NCBI GenBank assembly: GCA_019745275.1
Contig: JAIETJ010000062.1
Span: 1 to 64,000, forward strand
Origin: Pseudomonadaceae bacterium
Lineage (GTDB): Bacteria > Pseudomonadota > Gammaproteobacteria > Pseudomonadales > Pseudomonadaceae
Length of the DNA stretch: 64,000 bases
Direction of reading: 5' to 3'
The notes beneath the pieces were generated by a model, which saw only the letters and a list, made by a program, of their open reading frames with translations, did no database searches and was not told the DNA's origin. Below are positions 25,176 through 34,085 of the stretch, piece after piece. Both the position numbers and the translations under genes were made by a program. Position 1 is the first letter of the stretch. Each line of letters starts with the position of its first letter.

Positions 25176-25964
25176 TCAAGCCACCTGCGCACTGGGTTGT
25201 GCGGCCAACAGTTGCTTGAGCAGTGCGCGATACGCCAATACGGCCCGGCAATTCACATCGAATTGGGAGGGCGTGAGGCCAGCACGACTGGCATCGCGCA
25301 ATCGTGTATCGACCGGTATATAGGCCGGCCACAGATTGTCAGGATAGCTATTACGCAGCACCCGCAAAGTGCTCATCGACGCTTGAGTGCGCCGGTCAAA
25401 CAGAGTCGGCACTATCACGTACGGCAAGGCTTGCTTGCGTGAGCGGTTAATCATCGCCAAGGTGTTAACCATCCGTTCCAAACCTTTAACGGCAAGAAAC
25501 TCGGTTTGCACCGGAATCACTAACTGCTGACTGGCAGCCAACGCATTGACCATCAAGATACCCAACAATGGCGGGCTATCGATGATCGCGTAATCAAAGT
25601 CGCCCCATAGCTGCGCCAAGCTCTTGGCGATTACCAAACCCAAACCACTTTGCCCCGGCGATTGCCGTTCAAGCGTGGCCAACGCCGTGCTGGCCGGCAG
25701 CAGCGCAATCCGCTCATGGCTGGTGGGCAACAACAATTGATTTGGCAAGCCTTGCGGCACCACGCCCTGATGTAAAAAAAGATCGAAACTGCTGTGTTCC
25801 AAGGCATCCGGATCATGGCCAAAATAACTGGTCATCGAACCATGCGGGTCGAGATCGACCATCACCACGCGTTTGCCGGCATCGGCCAACAAGCCTGCGA
25901 GGGCGATGGATGTGGTGGTTTTACCGACTCCACCCTTTTGATTGGCGACTGCCCAAACTCTCAT
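25176..25964 (-). CDS. parC: ParA-family ATPase (ParC of the chemotaxis locus)
   Basis: A 262-residue MinD/ParA-type ATPase. The deviant Walker A is NQKGGVGKTTTSIALA (residues 8-23) with the signature Lys, Walker A' is VVMVDLDPHGSM, and Walker B is YAIIDSPPLLG. It is encoded between motD and the CheW-domain parP. In Vibrio and Pseudomonas, the ParA-like ParC in this position directs chemotaxis arrays to the cell pole through ParP. It is distinct from FleN, the flagellar-number ATPase at 33149-33982. Start ATG at 25964, five bases after the motD stop. Confidence 0.85.
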   Translation of the reverse strand: MRVWAVANQKGGVGKTTTSIALAGLLADAGKRVVMVDLDPHGSMTSYFGHDPDALEHSSFDLFLHQGVVPQGLPNQLLLPTSHERIALLPASTALATLERQSPGQSGLGLVIAKSLAQLWGDFDYAIIDSPPLLGILMVNALAASQQLVIPVQTEFLAVKGLERMVNTLAMINRSRKQALPYVIVPTLFDRRTQASMSTLRVLRNSYPDNLWPAYIPVDTRLRDASRAGLTPSQFDVNCRAVLAYRALLKQLLAAQPSAQVA

Positions 25965-25969
25965 TATTT

Positions 25970-26887
25970 TTATCCTCCCGGCGCGATCACTTGCTTACCG
26001 AGAACTGGCGCCGCCACAGGGGCTGGCGACTGGGAATTGACGGCGCCGACATTCGGCGGCGTAGTTTCAGGCGCTGCTGCAGGTTGCGTGCCAGCGCGCT
26101 GTAAAGCGCTATCCGGACGCGCATTAGCACTGCCAACGCCACTCACACTACGGCGCACCTCAAGATTACGCGAGACCACTAACACTACCCGCCGATTGCG
26201 CGCCCGCCCTTCTGCCAAAGCATTATCGGCAATTGGCTGAAACTCACCGTAACCGACCGCCGCCAATCGCCCGGGGTCGACCCCATCCATCGCCAACATG
26301 CGCACAATGCTGGCGGCGCGAGCAGTCGACAGTTCCCAGTTACTGGGGAACTGCGCGGTATTAATTGGCAAATTATCGGTAAAGCCTTCGATATGAATCG
26401 GGTTCTCGTAAGGCGCCAGAATTTTGGCAATTTTCTCGATGATCGTGAAGGCCATATCGGTGGGCAGCGCGTCGCCACTGGTAAACAACAAGCTGGAATT
26501 AAGCTCAATCTCAATCCATAGCTCATTGCCGCGCACGGTCATTTGATCTTTCATGATCATCTCACCAAAGGCCTCGCGCATGCCTTTAGCAATATCCTTC
26601 AGCGGGTCCGGCGCGGTTTCACTGCGAGCGCTCTCAGCCACCGTGGAAAGGTCCGGTTCGGTGGTACGCGGACGTTCTTCGCCGACAGGCACAGGCTTGA
26701 TTGAGCGATCAGGCTGATTGAATACGCCTTCGAGGCTATCGGAAAGAATCCGATACTTACCCTCGTTAATCGAGGAGATTGAATACATCACCACAAAAAA
26801 CGCAAACAATAAGGTAATGAAGTCGGCATAGGAGACCAGCCAACGTTCGTGATTTTCATGCTCTTCTGGGTGGCGCCGACGAGCCAT
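25970..26887 (-). CDS. motD: flagellar stator protein MotD (MotB family)
   Basis: A 305-residue stator B subunit. The single membrane helix SYADFITLLFAFFVVMYSIS contains Asp22, the proton-carrying residue of the family. The C-terminal OmpA-like peptidoglycan-binding domain (about 140-250) shows IHIEGFTDNLPI, NWELSTARAASIVRML and GYGEFQPIADN. A Pro/Ala-rich tail follows. With MotC it forms one of the two stator sets known in Pseudomonas. It lies two bases after motC. Confidence 0.93.
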   Translation of the reverse strand: MARRRHPEEHENHERWLVSYADFITLLFAFFVVMYSISSINEGKYRILSDSLEGVFNQPDRSIKPVPVGEERPRTTEPDLSTVAESARSETAPDPLKDIAKGMREAFGEMIMKDQMTVRGNELWIEIELNSSLLFTSGDALPTDMAFTIIEKIAKILAPYENPIHIEGFTDNLPINTAQFPSNWELSTARAASIVRMLAMDGVDPGRLAAVGYGEFQPIADNALAEGRARNRRVVLVVSRNLEVRRSVSGVGSANARPDSALQRAGTQPAAAPETTPPNVGAVNSQSPAPVAAPVLGKQVIAPGG

Positions 26888-26889
26888 GC

Positions 26890-27630
26890 TTAATCCATAA
26901 AACCTTGTAGTTTTAATTCAATCGAGCGCGGATTTTCACCTTCGGCGATAGATAAGATGCCCTCTAAAAGCATCTCTCGATAACGCGACTGGCGCAGCGC
27001 CACCGCCTTAATTTTGGAAGCGATCGGCAGCAACAACAGGTTGGCAAAACCTACCCCGTAAATGGTTGCGACAAAGGCTACAGCGATACCGCTACCGAGC
27101 TTACTGGGGTCTGCCAAGTTACCCATGACATGAATAAGGCCCATCACCGCGCCAATAATACCGATAGTCGGCGCGTAACCGCCCATGCTTTCAAACACCT
27201 TGGCGGCCTGAATATCCCGCCCTTCCTGAGTGTACAGATCAACCTCTAAAATACTCCGAATAGCCTCGGGCTCCGCACCATCAACCAACAACTGCAGCCC
27301 TTTGCGGGCGTAGTCATCGCGCTCTGTATCGGCCACTGACTCCAACCCCAGCAAGCCCTCTTTACGCGCAGTCATGCTCCAACTAACCACCCGCGCAATA
27401 CCCGCTGGCAAATCAATTTTAGGCGGCAAGAAAATCCACCGTACCACCACCCCGGAACGTTTAAGCACATGCACTGGAGCCTGTAGAAAAGCCGCGCCCA
27501 AGGTGCCGCCGATCACGATCAAGGCTGCCGGACCATTAATCAAAGCACCGACATGCCCGCCTTCCAAATAATTACCACCGAGAATGGCTACAAAGGCTAA
27601 GACAATCCCGACGAGACTGAGCACATCCAT
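26890..27630 (-). CDS. motC: flagellar stator protein MotC (MotA family)
   Basis: A 246-residue stator A subunit with four membrane helices: LVGIVLAFVAILGGNYLEGG, INGPAALIVIGGTLGAAFL, YAPTIGIIGAVMGLIHVM and GIAVAFVATIYGVGFANLLLLPI. The conserved MotA proline pairs and the cytoplasmic loop with basic and acidic residues that touch FliG are present. Its ATG overlaps the cheB stop (base 27630 shared), so it is coupled to the chemotaxis operon. Confidence 0.93.
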   Translation of the reverse strand: MDVLSLVGIVLAFVAILGGNYLEGGHVGALINGPAALIVIGGTLGAAFLQAPVHVLKRSGVVVRWIFLPPKIDLPAGIARVVSWSMTARKEGLLGLESVADTERDDYARKGLQLLVDGAEPEAIRSILEVDLYTQEGRDIQAAKVFESMGGYAPTIGIIGAVMGLIHVMGNLADPSKLGSGIAVAFVATIYGVGFANLLLLPIASKIKAVALRQSRYREMLLEGILSIAEGENPRSIELKLQGFMD

Positions 27631-28733
27631 CAGATGCAGGCCTCAGCCAAATGCTTGCCGATATCATCAAGGCTATACACCGCATCGGCCAAATCGGCCT
27701 TAACCACCGCCATGGGCATGCCATAAATCACACAACTGGCTTCGTCCTGCGCCCATACCTGGCTGCCGCATTGCTTAAGCAGACGCGCGCCCTCGCGGCC
27801 ATCGGCGCCCATACCGGTAAGTACCAGTGCCAACACCTTGTCGTTAAACGACTTAGCCGCCGAACCAAAGGTAATATCCACGCACGGTTTGTAATTTAAG
27901 CGCTCATCGCCCGGCAATATTTTTACCGCGCCGCGCTGATCAATCATCATTTGCTTACCGCCAGGAGCCAATAGGGCTAGGCCTGGACGGAGTAGATCAC
28001 CATCTTCAGCCTCTTTAACCGAGATCCGGCAAAGTTTGTCTAAGCGCTCGGCAAAGGCCTTGGTGAAAGCCGCCGGCATGTGCTGGATCAATACGATCGG
28101 CGCCGGGAAGTTGGCCGGCAACTGTGTTAGCACGCGCTGCAGCGCCACCGGCCCACCGGTTGAGGTGCCAATGGCGACTAACCGATAGGCTTTACGCTTG
28201 ACTGCCGCAGCGTTTGCAACAGGAGCGGCAGGCATAGGCGGCCGCGGCGCGGCAGGAGCACTCCCGACATGTGCAGCCTGACTAGGTGAGCTGGCGGTTT
28301 GCGTCGGCGCGGAAACGGGGCTGCTATAGCGTCTATTACTACGGGCAATGCTATGGACTTTCTCACAGAGCATTTGCTTAACCTTTTCCGGGTTACGCGA
28401 AATGTCTTCAAAGTTTTTCGGTAAAAAATCTACCGCGCCGGCATCGAGCGCATCCAAGGTGACGCGCGCGCCCTCATGGGTAAGCGAAGAAAACATCAGT
28501 ACCGGGGTTGGACAGCGTTGCATGATGTTACGCACGGCCGTAATGCCATCCATCATCGGCATTTCATAATCCATGGTAATCACATCAGGTTTAAGCGCTA
28601 TGGCCTGATCGATTGCTTCACGGCCGTTAGTGGCCGTGCCTATGACCTGAATATTAGGATCCGCAGAAAGAATCTCCGAAACGCGGCGGCGAAAGAAACC
28701 CGAGTCATCCACCACTAAGACCTTAACCGCCAT
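27630..28733 (-). CDS. cheB: chemotaxis methylesterase CheB
   Basis: A 367-residue receptor methylesterase/deamidase with receiver domain. Receiver: D9-D10, phospho-acceptor D55 ([14 protein letters not shown]) and K in DFLPKNF. A Pro/Ala-rich linker spans about 140-175. The catalytic triad is in [12 protein letters not shown] (Ser), [10 protein letters not shown] (His) and [12 protein letters not shown] (Asp). The ATG at 28733 gives [12 protein letters not shown]; a GTG two codons earlier is possible. It is followed directly by motC. Confidence 0.95.
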   Translation of the reverse strand: MAVKVLVVDDSGFFRRRVSEILSADPNIQVIGTATNGREAIDQAIALKPDVITMDYEMPMMDGITAVRNIMQRCPTPVLMFSSLTHEGARVTLDALDAGAVDFLPKNFEDISRNPEKVKQMLCEKVHSIARSNRRYSSPVSAPTQTASSPSQAAHVGSAPAAPRPPMPAAPVANAAAVKRKAYRLVAIGTSTGGPVALQRVLTQLPANFPAPIVLIQHMPAAFTKAFAERLDKLCRISVKEAEDGDLLRPGLALLAPGGKQMMIDQRGAVKILPGDERLNYKPCVDITFGSAAKSFNDKVLALVLTGMGADGREGARLLKQCGSQVWAQDEASCVIYGMPMAVVKADLADAVYSLDDIGKHLAEACI

Positions 28734-28841
28734 ACCCACTCCTAAAAACTGCTTAGCTTGTTGTACCGCAACCGACGACTACTCACCCAGCAACAAGCTT
28801 AGCCAAGCGAGTGACCGAGATCGCCGCCACCGCCCGGCTCA

Positions 28842-31103
28842 TCAACCACGACGGGCGTAGCGCTTGAGCATACTTGGCACATCAAGAATTAAGGCAATAC
28901 GTCCATCGCCGGTAATGGTTGCCCCGGACATCCCCGGAGTGCCTTGCAGCATTTTGCCCAAGGGTTTAATGACCACCTCCTCTTGGCCAACCAACTGATC
29001 AACCACAAAGCCGATACGCTGAGTGCCCACCGACAAAATAACCACATGTCCCTCGCCCTGCTCTTCGCAGTCAGAGCCATTAACCAGCCAGCGCTTGAGA
29101 TAAAACAGTGGCAAGGCCTTGTCGCGGACAATCACCACCTCTTGGCCATCGACCACATTGGTACGGGTCAAATCGAGGTGGAAGATTTCGTTCACATTCA
29201 CCAGAGGGAAAGCGAAAGCTTGGTTACCCAGCATCACCATCAAGGTCGGCATAATCGCCAAGGTTAATGGCACCTTAATAACAATCTTGGTGCCCTGGCC
29301 CTTGGTTGAGTAGATGTTAATGATGCCGTTGAGCTGGGAAATCTTGGTTTTCACCACGTCCATGCCAACGCCACGTCCGGACACGTCGGTAATTTCGGCC
29401 TTGGTAGAAAAACCTGGGGCGAAGATCAAGTTAAAGCACTCGGCGTCACTTAAGCGATCGGCTGCGTCTTTATCCATCACGCCTTTTTCTACCGCTTTGG
29501 CGCGCAGTACATCCGGGTCCATACCGTTGCCGTCATCGGTAATCGACAAAAGGATATGGTCGCCCTCTTGTTGCGCCGCCAAAATAATCTTACCGCCACG
29601 GCTCTTACCGTTGGCCTCGCGTTGATCGGGCAATTCGATGCCATGGTCAACCGAGTTGCGCACCAAGTGCACTAAGGGATCGGCCAGCGCCTCGACCAAG
29701 TTTTTGTCGAGGTCGGTTTCTTCGCCGACCAACTCCAAGTTGATTTCTTTTTTCAGGTTGCGGGCCAGATCGCGAACCAAACGCGGGAAGCGACCAAACA
29801 CTTTTTTGATCGGCTGCATGCGGGTTTTCATCACCGCCGTTTGCAGATCGGCGGTTACTACATCGAGGTTAGAAACCGCTTTGGCCATGGCCTCATCGTT
29901 GCTGTTGGAGCCCAACCGCACCAAGCGGTTACGCACCAGCACCAACTCACCGACCATGTTCATGATTTCATCCAGCCGTGCGGTGTCCACTCGCACGGTG
30001 GTTTCAGCTTCACTGGCAGCGGGCTTGTCACCCGTCGCAGGTACTGCTGCTCGAGCAGGCTCAGCTCTAGCTGGGGCCGGTACCGGCTCAACTGCGCGGG
30101 CAGGTTCCTCGACACTGGCAGCAACCGGCTTAGCTGCCGCGACAGGTTTGGCCGGTGCAGCAGGTTTTGGCGCCACTACCGCTGGCGCACTGGCGGCAGG
30201 CTCAACAAACTTGCCCTTGCCATGCAACTGGTCGAGCAAGGCCTCGAACTCATCGTCGGTGATATTTTCACCACCGTTTACAGCAGCCGCACTGGACGAC
30301 TCGGCAGAAGTTTCCGGTGCAGAGTCTGCCGGAGCTTCAAACTTACCTTTGCCGTGCAACTGATCGAGCAATGCCTCGAACTCGTCATCGGTAATTTCAC
30401 CATCCGGGGTTGCCGCAACGGGTGCCGGTGCAACTGGCGCAGCTTCGGGGGCAGCAAACTGACCCTTGCCGTGCAATTGATCGAGCAACGACTCAAACTC
30501 ATCATCGCTAATGTCATTAGACGAAGAAGTACTCACAGAAACTTCCGCCGCTGGCTCTGCCAGCACCTCAGCGGGTTGCGCCAAGGCATCTAATAACTGC
30601 TCAAACTCACTGTCGGTAATATCATTGTTATCGCTAGCAGCGGGCGTTTCTTGATACTCAACCTCAGGCTCTACCGCTGCAGCAACTGCCGCGGGTGCGG
30701 GTGCGGGTGCGCCACCGGGCTCAGCCAAACGCGCCAAAGCAGCTAATAGCTCCGGCGTGGCATGCGTCACTTCGCTACGTTCGCGCACTTGGGCAAACAT
30801 CGAATTAACCGCATCGAGTGTTTCTAGCACCACGTCCATGAGTTCGGAATCAACCCGACGTGCACCTTTACGCAGAATATCGAACACGTTTTCTGCGATA
30901 TGGCAGCATTCCACCAGCGCATCCAGCTGGAGAAAACCGGCTCCACCTTTGACCGTGTGAAAACCACGGAAAATGGCATTGAGCAAATTCATATCGTCCG
31001 GGCGATTTTCAAGCTCAACCAACTGTTCGGACAACAGTTCAAGAATCTCGCCGGCCTCTACCAGGAAGTCCTGGAGAATTTCTTCATCGGCGCCGAAGCT
31101 CAT
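28842..31103 (-). CDS. cheA: chemotaxis histidine kinase CheA with repeated linker motif
   Basis: A 753-residue kinase that phosphorylates CheY and CheB. P1 Hpt domain with His49 (FRGFHTVKGGAGF), a long linker and P2 region, dimerisation domain (AETTVRVDTARLDEIMNMVGEL, about residue 365), HATPase with N box LVHLVRNSVDHGIE and G boxes DDGNGMD and GRGVGMDVV, and a C-terminal CheW-like P5 domain. The linker contains four copies of I-T/S-D-x-E-F-E-x-L-L-D, three of them continuing QLHGKG-K/Q-F (near residues 162, 198, 237 and 281). It lies 11 bases after cheZ; the gap to cheB is 108 bases with no promoter that I could place. Confidence 0.95.
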   Translation of the reverse strand: MSFGADEEILQDFLVEAGEILELLSEQLVELENRPDDMNLLNAIFRGFHTVKGGAGFLQLDALVECCHIAENVFDILRKGARRVDSELMDVVLETLDAVNSMFAQVRERSEVTHATPELLAALARLAEPGGAPAPAPAAVAAAVEPEVEYQETPAASDNNDITDSEFEQLLDALAQPAEVLAEPAAEVSVSTSSSNDISDDEFESLLDQLHGKGQFAAPEAAPVAPAPVAATPDGEITDDEFEALLDQLHGKGKFEAPADSAPETSAESSSAAAVNGGENITDDEFEALLDQLHGKGKFVEPAASAPAVVAPKPAAPAKPVAAAKPVAASVEEPARAVEPVPAPARAEPARAAVPATGDKPAASEAETTVRVDTARLDEIMNMVGELVLVRNRLVRLGSNSNDEAMAKAVSNLDVVTADLQTAVMKTRMQPIKKVFGRFPRLVRDLARNLKKEINLELVGEETDLDKNLVEALADPLVHLVRNSVDHGIELPDQREANGKSRGGKIILAAQQEGDHILLSITDDGNGMDPDVLRAKAVEKGVMDKDAADRLSDAECFNLIFAPGFSTKAEITDVSGRGVGMDVVKTKISQLNGIINIYSTKGQGTKIVIKVPLTLAIMPTLMVMLGNQAFAFPLVNVNEIFHLDLTRTNVVDGQEVVIVRDKALPLFYLKRWLVNGSDCEEQGEGHVVILSVGTQRIGFVVDQLVGQEEVVIKPLGKMLQGTPGMSGATITGDGRIALILDVPSMLKRYARRG
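30207..30620 (-). repeat. in-frame tandem motif repeats in cheA
   Basis: Four related coding units lie in the cheA linker. Each encodes D/E-I-T/S-D-x-E-F-E-x-L-L-D; three continue QLHGKG-K/Q-F followed by an Ala/Pro-rich spacer. Spacing between units is 36, 39 and 44 codons. DNA identity is high between units 2, 3 and 4, which points to duplication. Confidence 0.8.
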
Positions 31104-31114
31104 GCGTGTGCTCC

Positions 31115-31903
31115 CTAAAAACCAAGACTAGATAGCAGATCGTCGACATCGACCTGACCAGATACAACGTCTTCACGTGTATCGGCATGAATCTGCGGAC
31201 CTTCACCCTTGGATGGCTCTTTTTGTTGTTTTTGTTCAGCACGCAACTCATCGTGGTCGTGCTTGATGCCGGTATAGCGGTCGATTTGCGAAGCCATGCA
31301 AACCAGCTTGAGCAAATTACTCTCAACCTCAGTGACCATTGCCGTCACCCGCTTGATCACCTGCCCCGTTAAATCTTGGAAGTCTTGGGCAAGTAAAATA
31401 TCGTTCAAGTGGCCAGACAGTTTGCTGCTATCGCGATCACTTTGTTCAAGAAACGCTTCAATCCGCTTGGCCAATTCGCGAAACTCATCGGCACCCACTT
31501 CGCGGCGCATAAAGCGCGCCCAATCGGCACTCAAAGCGCGCGACTCTGCGCCAATGTCATTGACCAGCGGTGCGCATTCTTCAACTAAGTCCATGGTGCG
31601 ATTGGCCGCTTTCTCGGTCATGCGCACAACATAGTTAAGCCGCTCACTGGCATCGCTGATTTCCGAGACTTCGGCGGCGTGAGAGCCACTCAAGTCAACT
31701 TGAAAATTAACGATGGAGTTGTGCAATTCGCGGGTTAACTTGCCGACCTCATGGTAGAGGCCTTGATCACGGGCTTTGTTTAAATCATGAATAACTTCAA
31801 TCGCGTCACTGAAATTACCGCGCTCAAGGCTTTCCATCAGCGAGCGTGCGTGGTTTTTCAGACTCGACTCAAGGTCAGTCATTTGCGGCTCTTTATGCTC
31901 CAT
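31115..31903 (-). CDS. cheZ: CheY phosphatase CheZ
   Basis: A 262-residue all-helical phosphatase that dephosphorylates CheY-P. The active-site helix ILLAQDFQDLTGQVIKRV carries the catalytic Gln of the D-x-x-x-Q motif near residue 150. The C-terminal DVDDLLSSLGF is the CheY-binding tail. The ATG at 31903 is chosen because GAGGGCG precedes it and it gives MEHKEPQMTDLE, the usual Pseudomonas N-terminus; an earlier in-frame start would overlap cheY. It lies 19 bases after cheY. Confidence 0.94.
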   Translation of the reverse strand: MEHKEPQMTDLESSLKNHARSLMESLERGNFSDAIEVIHDLNKARDQGLYHEVGKLTRELHNSIVNFQVDLSGSHAAEVSEISDASERLNYVVRMTEKAANRTMDLVEECAPLVNDIGAESRALSADWARFMRREVGADEFRELAKRIEAFLEQSDRDSSKLSGHLNDILLAQDFQDLTGQVIKRVTAMVTEVESNLLKLVCMASQIDRYTGIKHDHDELRAEQKQQKEPSKGEGPQIHADTREDVVSGQVDVDDLLSSLGF

Positions 31904-31922
31904 AGCGCCCTCGCGACTGCCA

Positions 31923-32297
31923 CTAGCCGTTAACCCGCTCAAAGATCTTGTCGATCTTCTCTTTCAGCACTTGCGCGGTAAACGGCTTAACTACATAGCC
32001 ATTCACGCCTGCTTGCGCCGCTTCGATAATCTGGTCGCGCTTGGCCTCAGCCGTCACCATTAACACAGGCAACTGCTTGAGCCGCTCATCGGCGCGCACG
32101 GCTCGCAACAGGTCGATACCGGTCATCCCGGGCATGTTCCAGTCGGTTACCAGAAAGTCAAAGCTGCCGCTTTGCAGCATCGGCAGTGCAGTGACGCCAT
32201 CATCAGCCTCAGCGGTGTTGGTAAATCCCAAGTCACGCAAGAGGTTCTTGATGATTCGCCGCATTGTCGAAAAGTCATCGACGATGAGGATTTTCAT
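31923..32297 (-). CDS. cheY: chemotaxis response regulator CheY
   Basis: A 124-residue single receiver domain that binds FliM when phosphorylated. D7-D8, phospho-acceptor D52 ([11 protein letters not shown]), Thr in VTAEAKR and Lys in YVVKPFTA are all present. The ATG at 32297 gives [12 protein letters not shown], as in other Pseudomonas CheY; an in-frame TTG at 32309 would add four residues. Its leader contains a 20-base perfect palindrome (32333-32352). Confidence 0.95.
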   Translation of the reverse strand: MKILIVDDFSTMRRIIKNLLRDLGFTNTAEADDGVTALPMLQSGSFDFLVTDWNMPGMTGIDLLRAVRADERLKQLPVLMVTAEAKRDQIIEAAQAGVNGYVVKPFTAQVLKEKIDKIFERVNG

Positions 32298-32332
32298 GTT
32301 CTTGTCCAAATCGACCTCCGTACAGTCCTAAA

Positions 32333-32352
32333 CATGTGCAAATTTGCACATG
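32333..32352. promoter_or_regulatory. 20-base perfect palindrome upstream of cheY
   Basis: CATGTGCAAA followed directly by TTTGCACATG, with no spacer, lies 36 bases before the cheY start and 54 bases after the fliA stop. It is A/T-rich at its centre with GTG/CAC arms, the form of a dimeric regulator's operator, and it could also form a hairpin in a fliA-cheY read-through RNA. No T tract follows. Confidence 0.5.
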
Positions 32353-32369
32353 CCGTTAAACGTGAATTT

Positions 32370-32397
32370 GTTCTATTGCCCAGCGTACTGTGTTCAA
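32370..32397 (-). promoter_or_regulatory. weak candidate promoter before cheY
   Basis: On the minus strand TTGAAC (32392-32397) is followed after 16 bases by TAGAAC (32370-32375), 73 bases before the cheY start and just upstream of the palindrome. No sigma28 match was found in this gap. Confidence 0.3.
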
Positions 32398-32405
32398 GCG
32401 ATGAC

Positions 32406-33152
32406 TCAGTGCGCACGCCACTCAGCTAAGCGTGCCCGCAAACGTGCGGCGCACTGACTATGTAACTGGCTGACCCGTGATTCGCTAACCCCAAGCACCT
32501 CACCAATTTCTTTAAGGTTCAGGCCTTCATCGTAGTACAACGATAAAACCAAACGCTCACGCTCCGGCAAGTTACTAATGGCATCGGCCAAAGCTTGCTG
32601 AAACCGCTCATCCTCCAGATCCCGCGAAGGTTCAAGTTGCGACGCCCCCGTGTACTCACCGACACCGCCAGGCTCGTTTTCCTGCAAGAGGTCATCGAAG
32701 CTAAACAGGCGACTGCCTAGAGTATCGCTGAGAATGCCGTAGTAATCCTCGAGACTTAATTCTAATTCGGCCGCAACCTCTTGATCTTTAGCGTCTCGGC
32801 CGACTCGCGCTTCAATTTTTCTGATTGCATCGCTGACCATGCGGGTATTGCGATGCACCGAGCGCGGTGCCCAATCACCTTTACGCACATCATCAAGCAT
32901 AGCTCCCCGAATGCGAATACCGGCGTAGGTTTCAAAACTTGCGCCCTTGCTGGCGTCGTACTTGGTTGAGGCTTCGAGCAAACCGATCATCCCCGCTTGG
33001 ATCAAGTCATCTACTTGAACATTAGCTGGTAATCGGGCTAGCAGGTGGTAAGCAATACGTTTAACCAAAGGTGCGTATTGCTCGATGAGCTGATGCCGGG
33101 AGTCTTGTGCCTGCGCTTTGCTATACATGCGAAGCCCCATAGCGACTGTCAT
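32406..33152 (-). CDS. fliA: flagellar sigma factor FliA (sigma28)
   Basis: A 248-residue sigma factor for late flagellar and chemotaxis genes. Region 2 is at about 20-95 (LIEQYAPLVKRIAYHLLARLPANVQVDDLIQAGMIGLLEA, then FETYAGIRIRGAMLDDVRKGDW), region 3 follows, and region 4 HTH ends the protein (LPERERLVLSLYYDEGLNLKEIGEVLGVSESRVSQLHSQ). Start overlaps the fleN stop by ATGA. Its probable targets in this window are the sigma28-like sites at 25123, 58748, 62369 and 63780. Confidence 0.96.
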   Translation of the reverse strand: MTVAMGLRMYSKAQAQDSRHQLIEQYAPLVKRIAYHLLARLPANVQVDDLIQAGMIGLLEASTKYDASKGASFETYAGIRIRGAMLDDVRKGDWAPRSVHRNTRMVSDAIRKIEARVGRDAKDQEVAAELELSLEDYYGILSDTLGSRLFSFDDLLQENEPGGVGEYTGASQLEPSRDLEDERFQQALADAISNLPERERLVLSLYYDEGLNLKEIGEVLGVSESRVSQLHSQCAARLRARLAEWRAH

Positions 33153-33982
33153 ACACCGGTGTCTGCCGTCGAGTTTTGCACCAAGCGTTCGACGAAAAAC
33201 TCCAGATGACCACGTGGATTGGCCGGCAATGGCCAGGCATCAACTTTCTGCGCGATAGCCTTAAAGGCCAGTGCACATTTTGAACGTGGAAAAGCCTCAT
33301 ACACGGCGCGCTGCTTTTGCACTGCTTTTCGCACCGATTCGTCGTAGGGCACCGCGCCGACATATTGCAGCGCCACATCGAGAAAGCGGTCGGTCACTTT
33401 AGTCAGCTTAGCGAACAGGTTGTGCCCTTCCTGCGGGCTGTGCGCCATATTGGCCAGCACTCGAAAGCGGCTCATGCCGTAATCGCGGTTGAGCAATTTA
33501 ATCAGCGCATAGGCGTCGGTAATCGAGGTCGGCTCGTCGCAGACCACCATTATCACTTCTTGGGCAGCGCGCACGAAACTCACCACGCCATCGCCGATGC
33601 CGGCGGCGGTGTCGATAATCAGCACGTCAACGTTGTCGCTAATTTCGCTAAAGGCTTGGATTAAACCGGCGTGTTGCATCGGCGACAGTTGCACCATGCT
33701 CTGCGCGCCCGAGGCGGCCGGCACGATACGAATACCACCGGGGCCTTGGATCAATACGTCACGTAAATCGCACTCACCGGCGATCACGTCTTCCAACGTG
33801 CGCTTGGCGGTCAGGCCGAGCAATACGTCGACGTTGGCTAAACCTAAGTCGGCATCCATCAGCAACACGCGCCGACCGAGGTCCGCTAACGCCAGCGCCA
33901 AATTAACCGACACATTAGTCTTGCCAACGCCGCCCTTGCCGCCGGTCACTGCAATCACCTGTACGGGATGCTTACTACTCAT
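33149..33982 (-). CDS. fleN: flagellar number regulator FleN (FlhG)
   Basis: A 277-residue MinD/ParA-type ATPase that limits polar flagella to one by antagonising FleQ. The deviant Walker A is VTGGKGGVGKTNVSVNLA (residues about 12-29), A' is VLLMDADLGLANVDVLLGL, and Walker B is VLIIDTAAGIGD. Length and position between flhF and fliA are as in all Pseudomonas. ATGA overlap couples it to fliA. Confidence 0.95.
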   Translation of the reverse strand: MSSKHPVQVIAVTGGKGGVGKTNVSVNLALALADLGRRVLLMDADLGLANVDVLLGLTAKRTLEDVIAGECDLRDVLIQGPGGIRIVPAASGAQSMVQLSPMQHAGLIQAFSEISDNVDVLIIDTAAGIGDGVVSFVRAAQEVIMVVCDEPTSITDAYALIKLLNRDYGMSRFRVLANMAHSPQEGHNLFAKLTKVTDRFLDVALQYVGAVPYDESVRKAVQKQRAVYEAFPRSKCALAFKAIAQKVDAWPLPANPRGHLEFFVERLVQNSTADTGV

Positions 33983-34085
33983 GCTGTTTTAACACCTTGT
34001 GTTGCTTGGACTGGAATCGATGGCCAGCGCTGCGCGGCCAAGGATACAAGGTACTGCGGGTGTAAAATTCTGTGCTCCGAGCAGT

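Noticed and set aside
29638-30593. Long plus-strand reading frames opposite cheA (241 and 250 residues)
   Set aside because: They are antisense to a certain gene; their length comes from the repeated, Ala/Pro-rich cheA linker and its G/C third positions.
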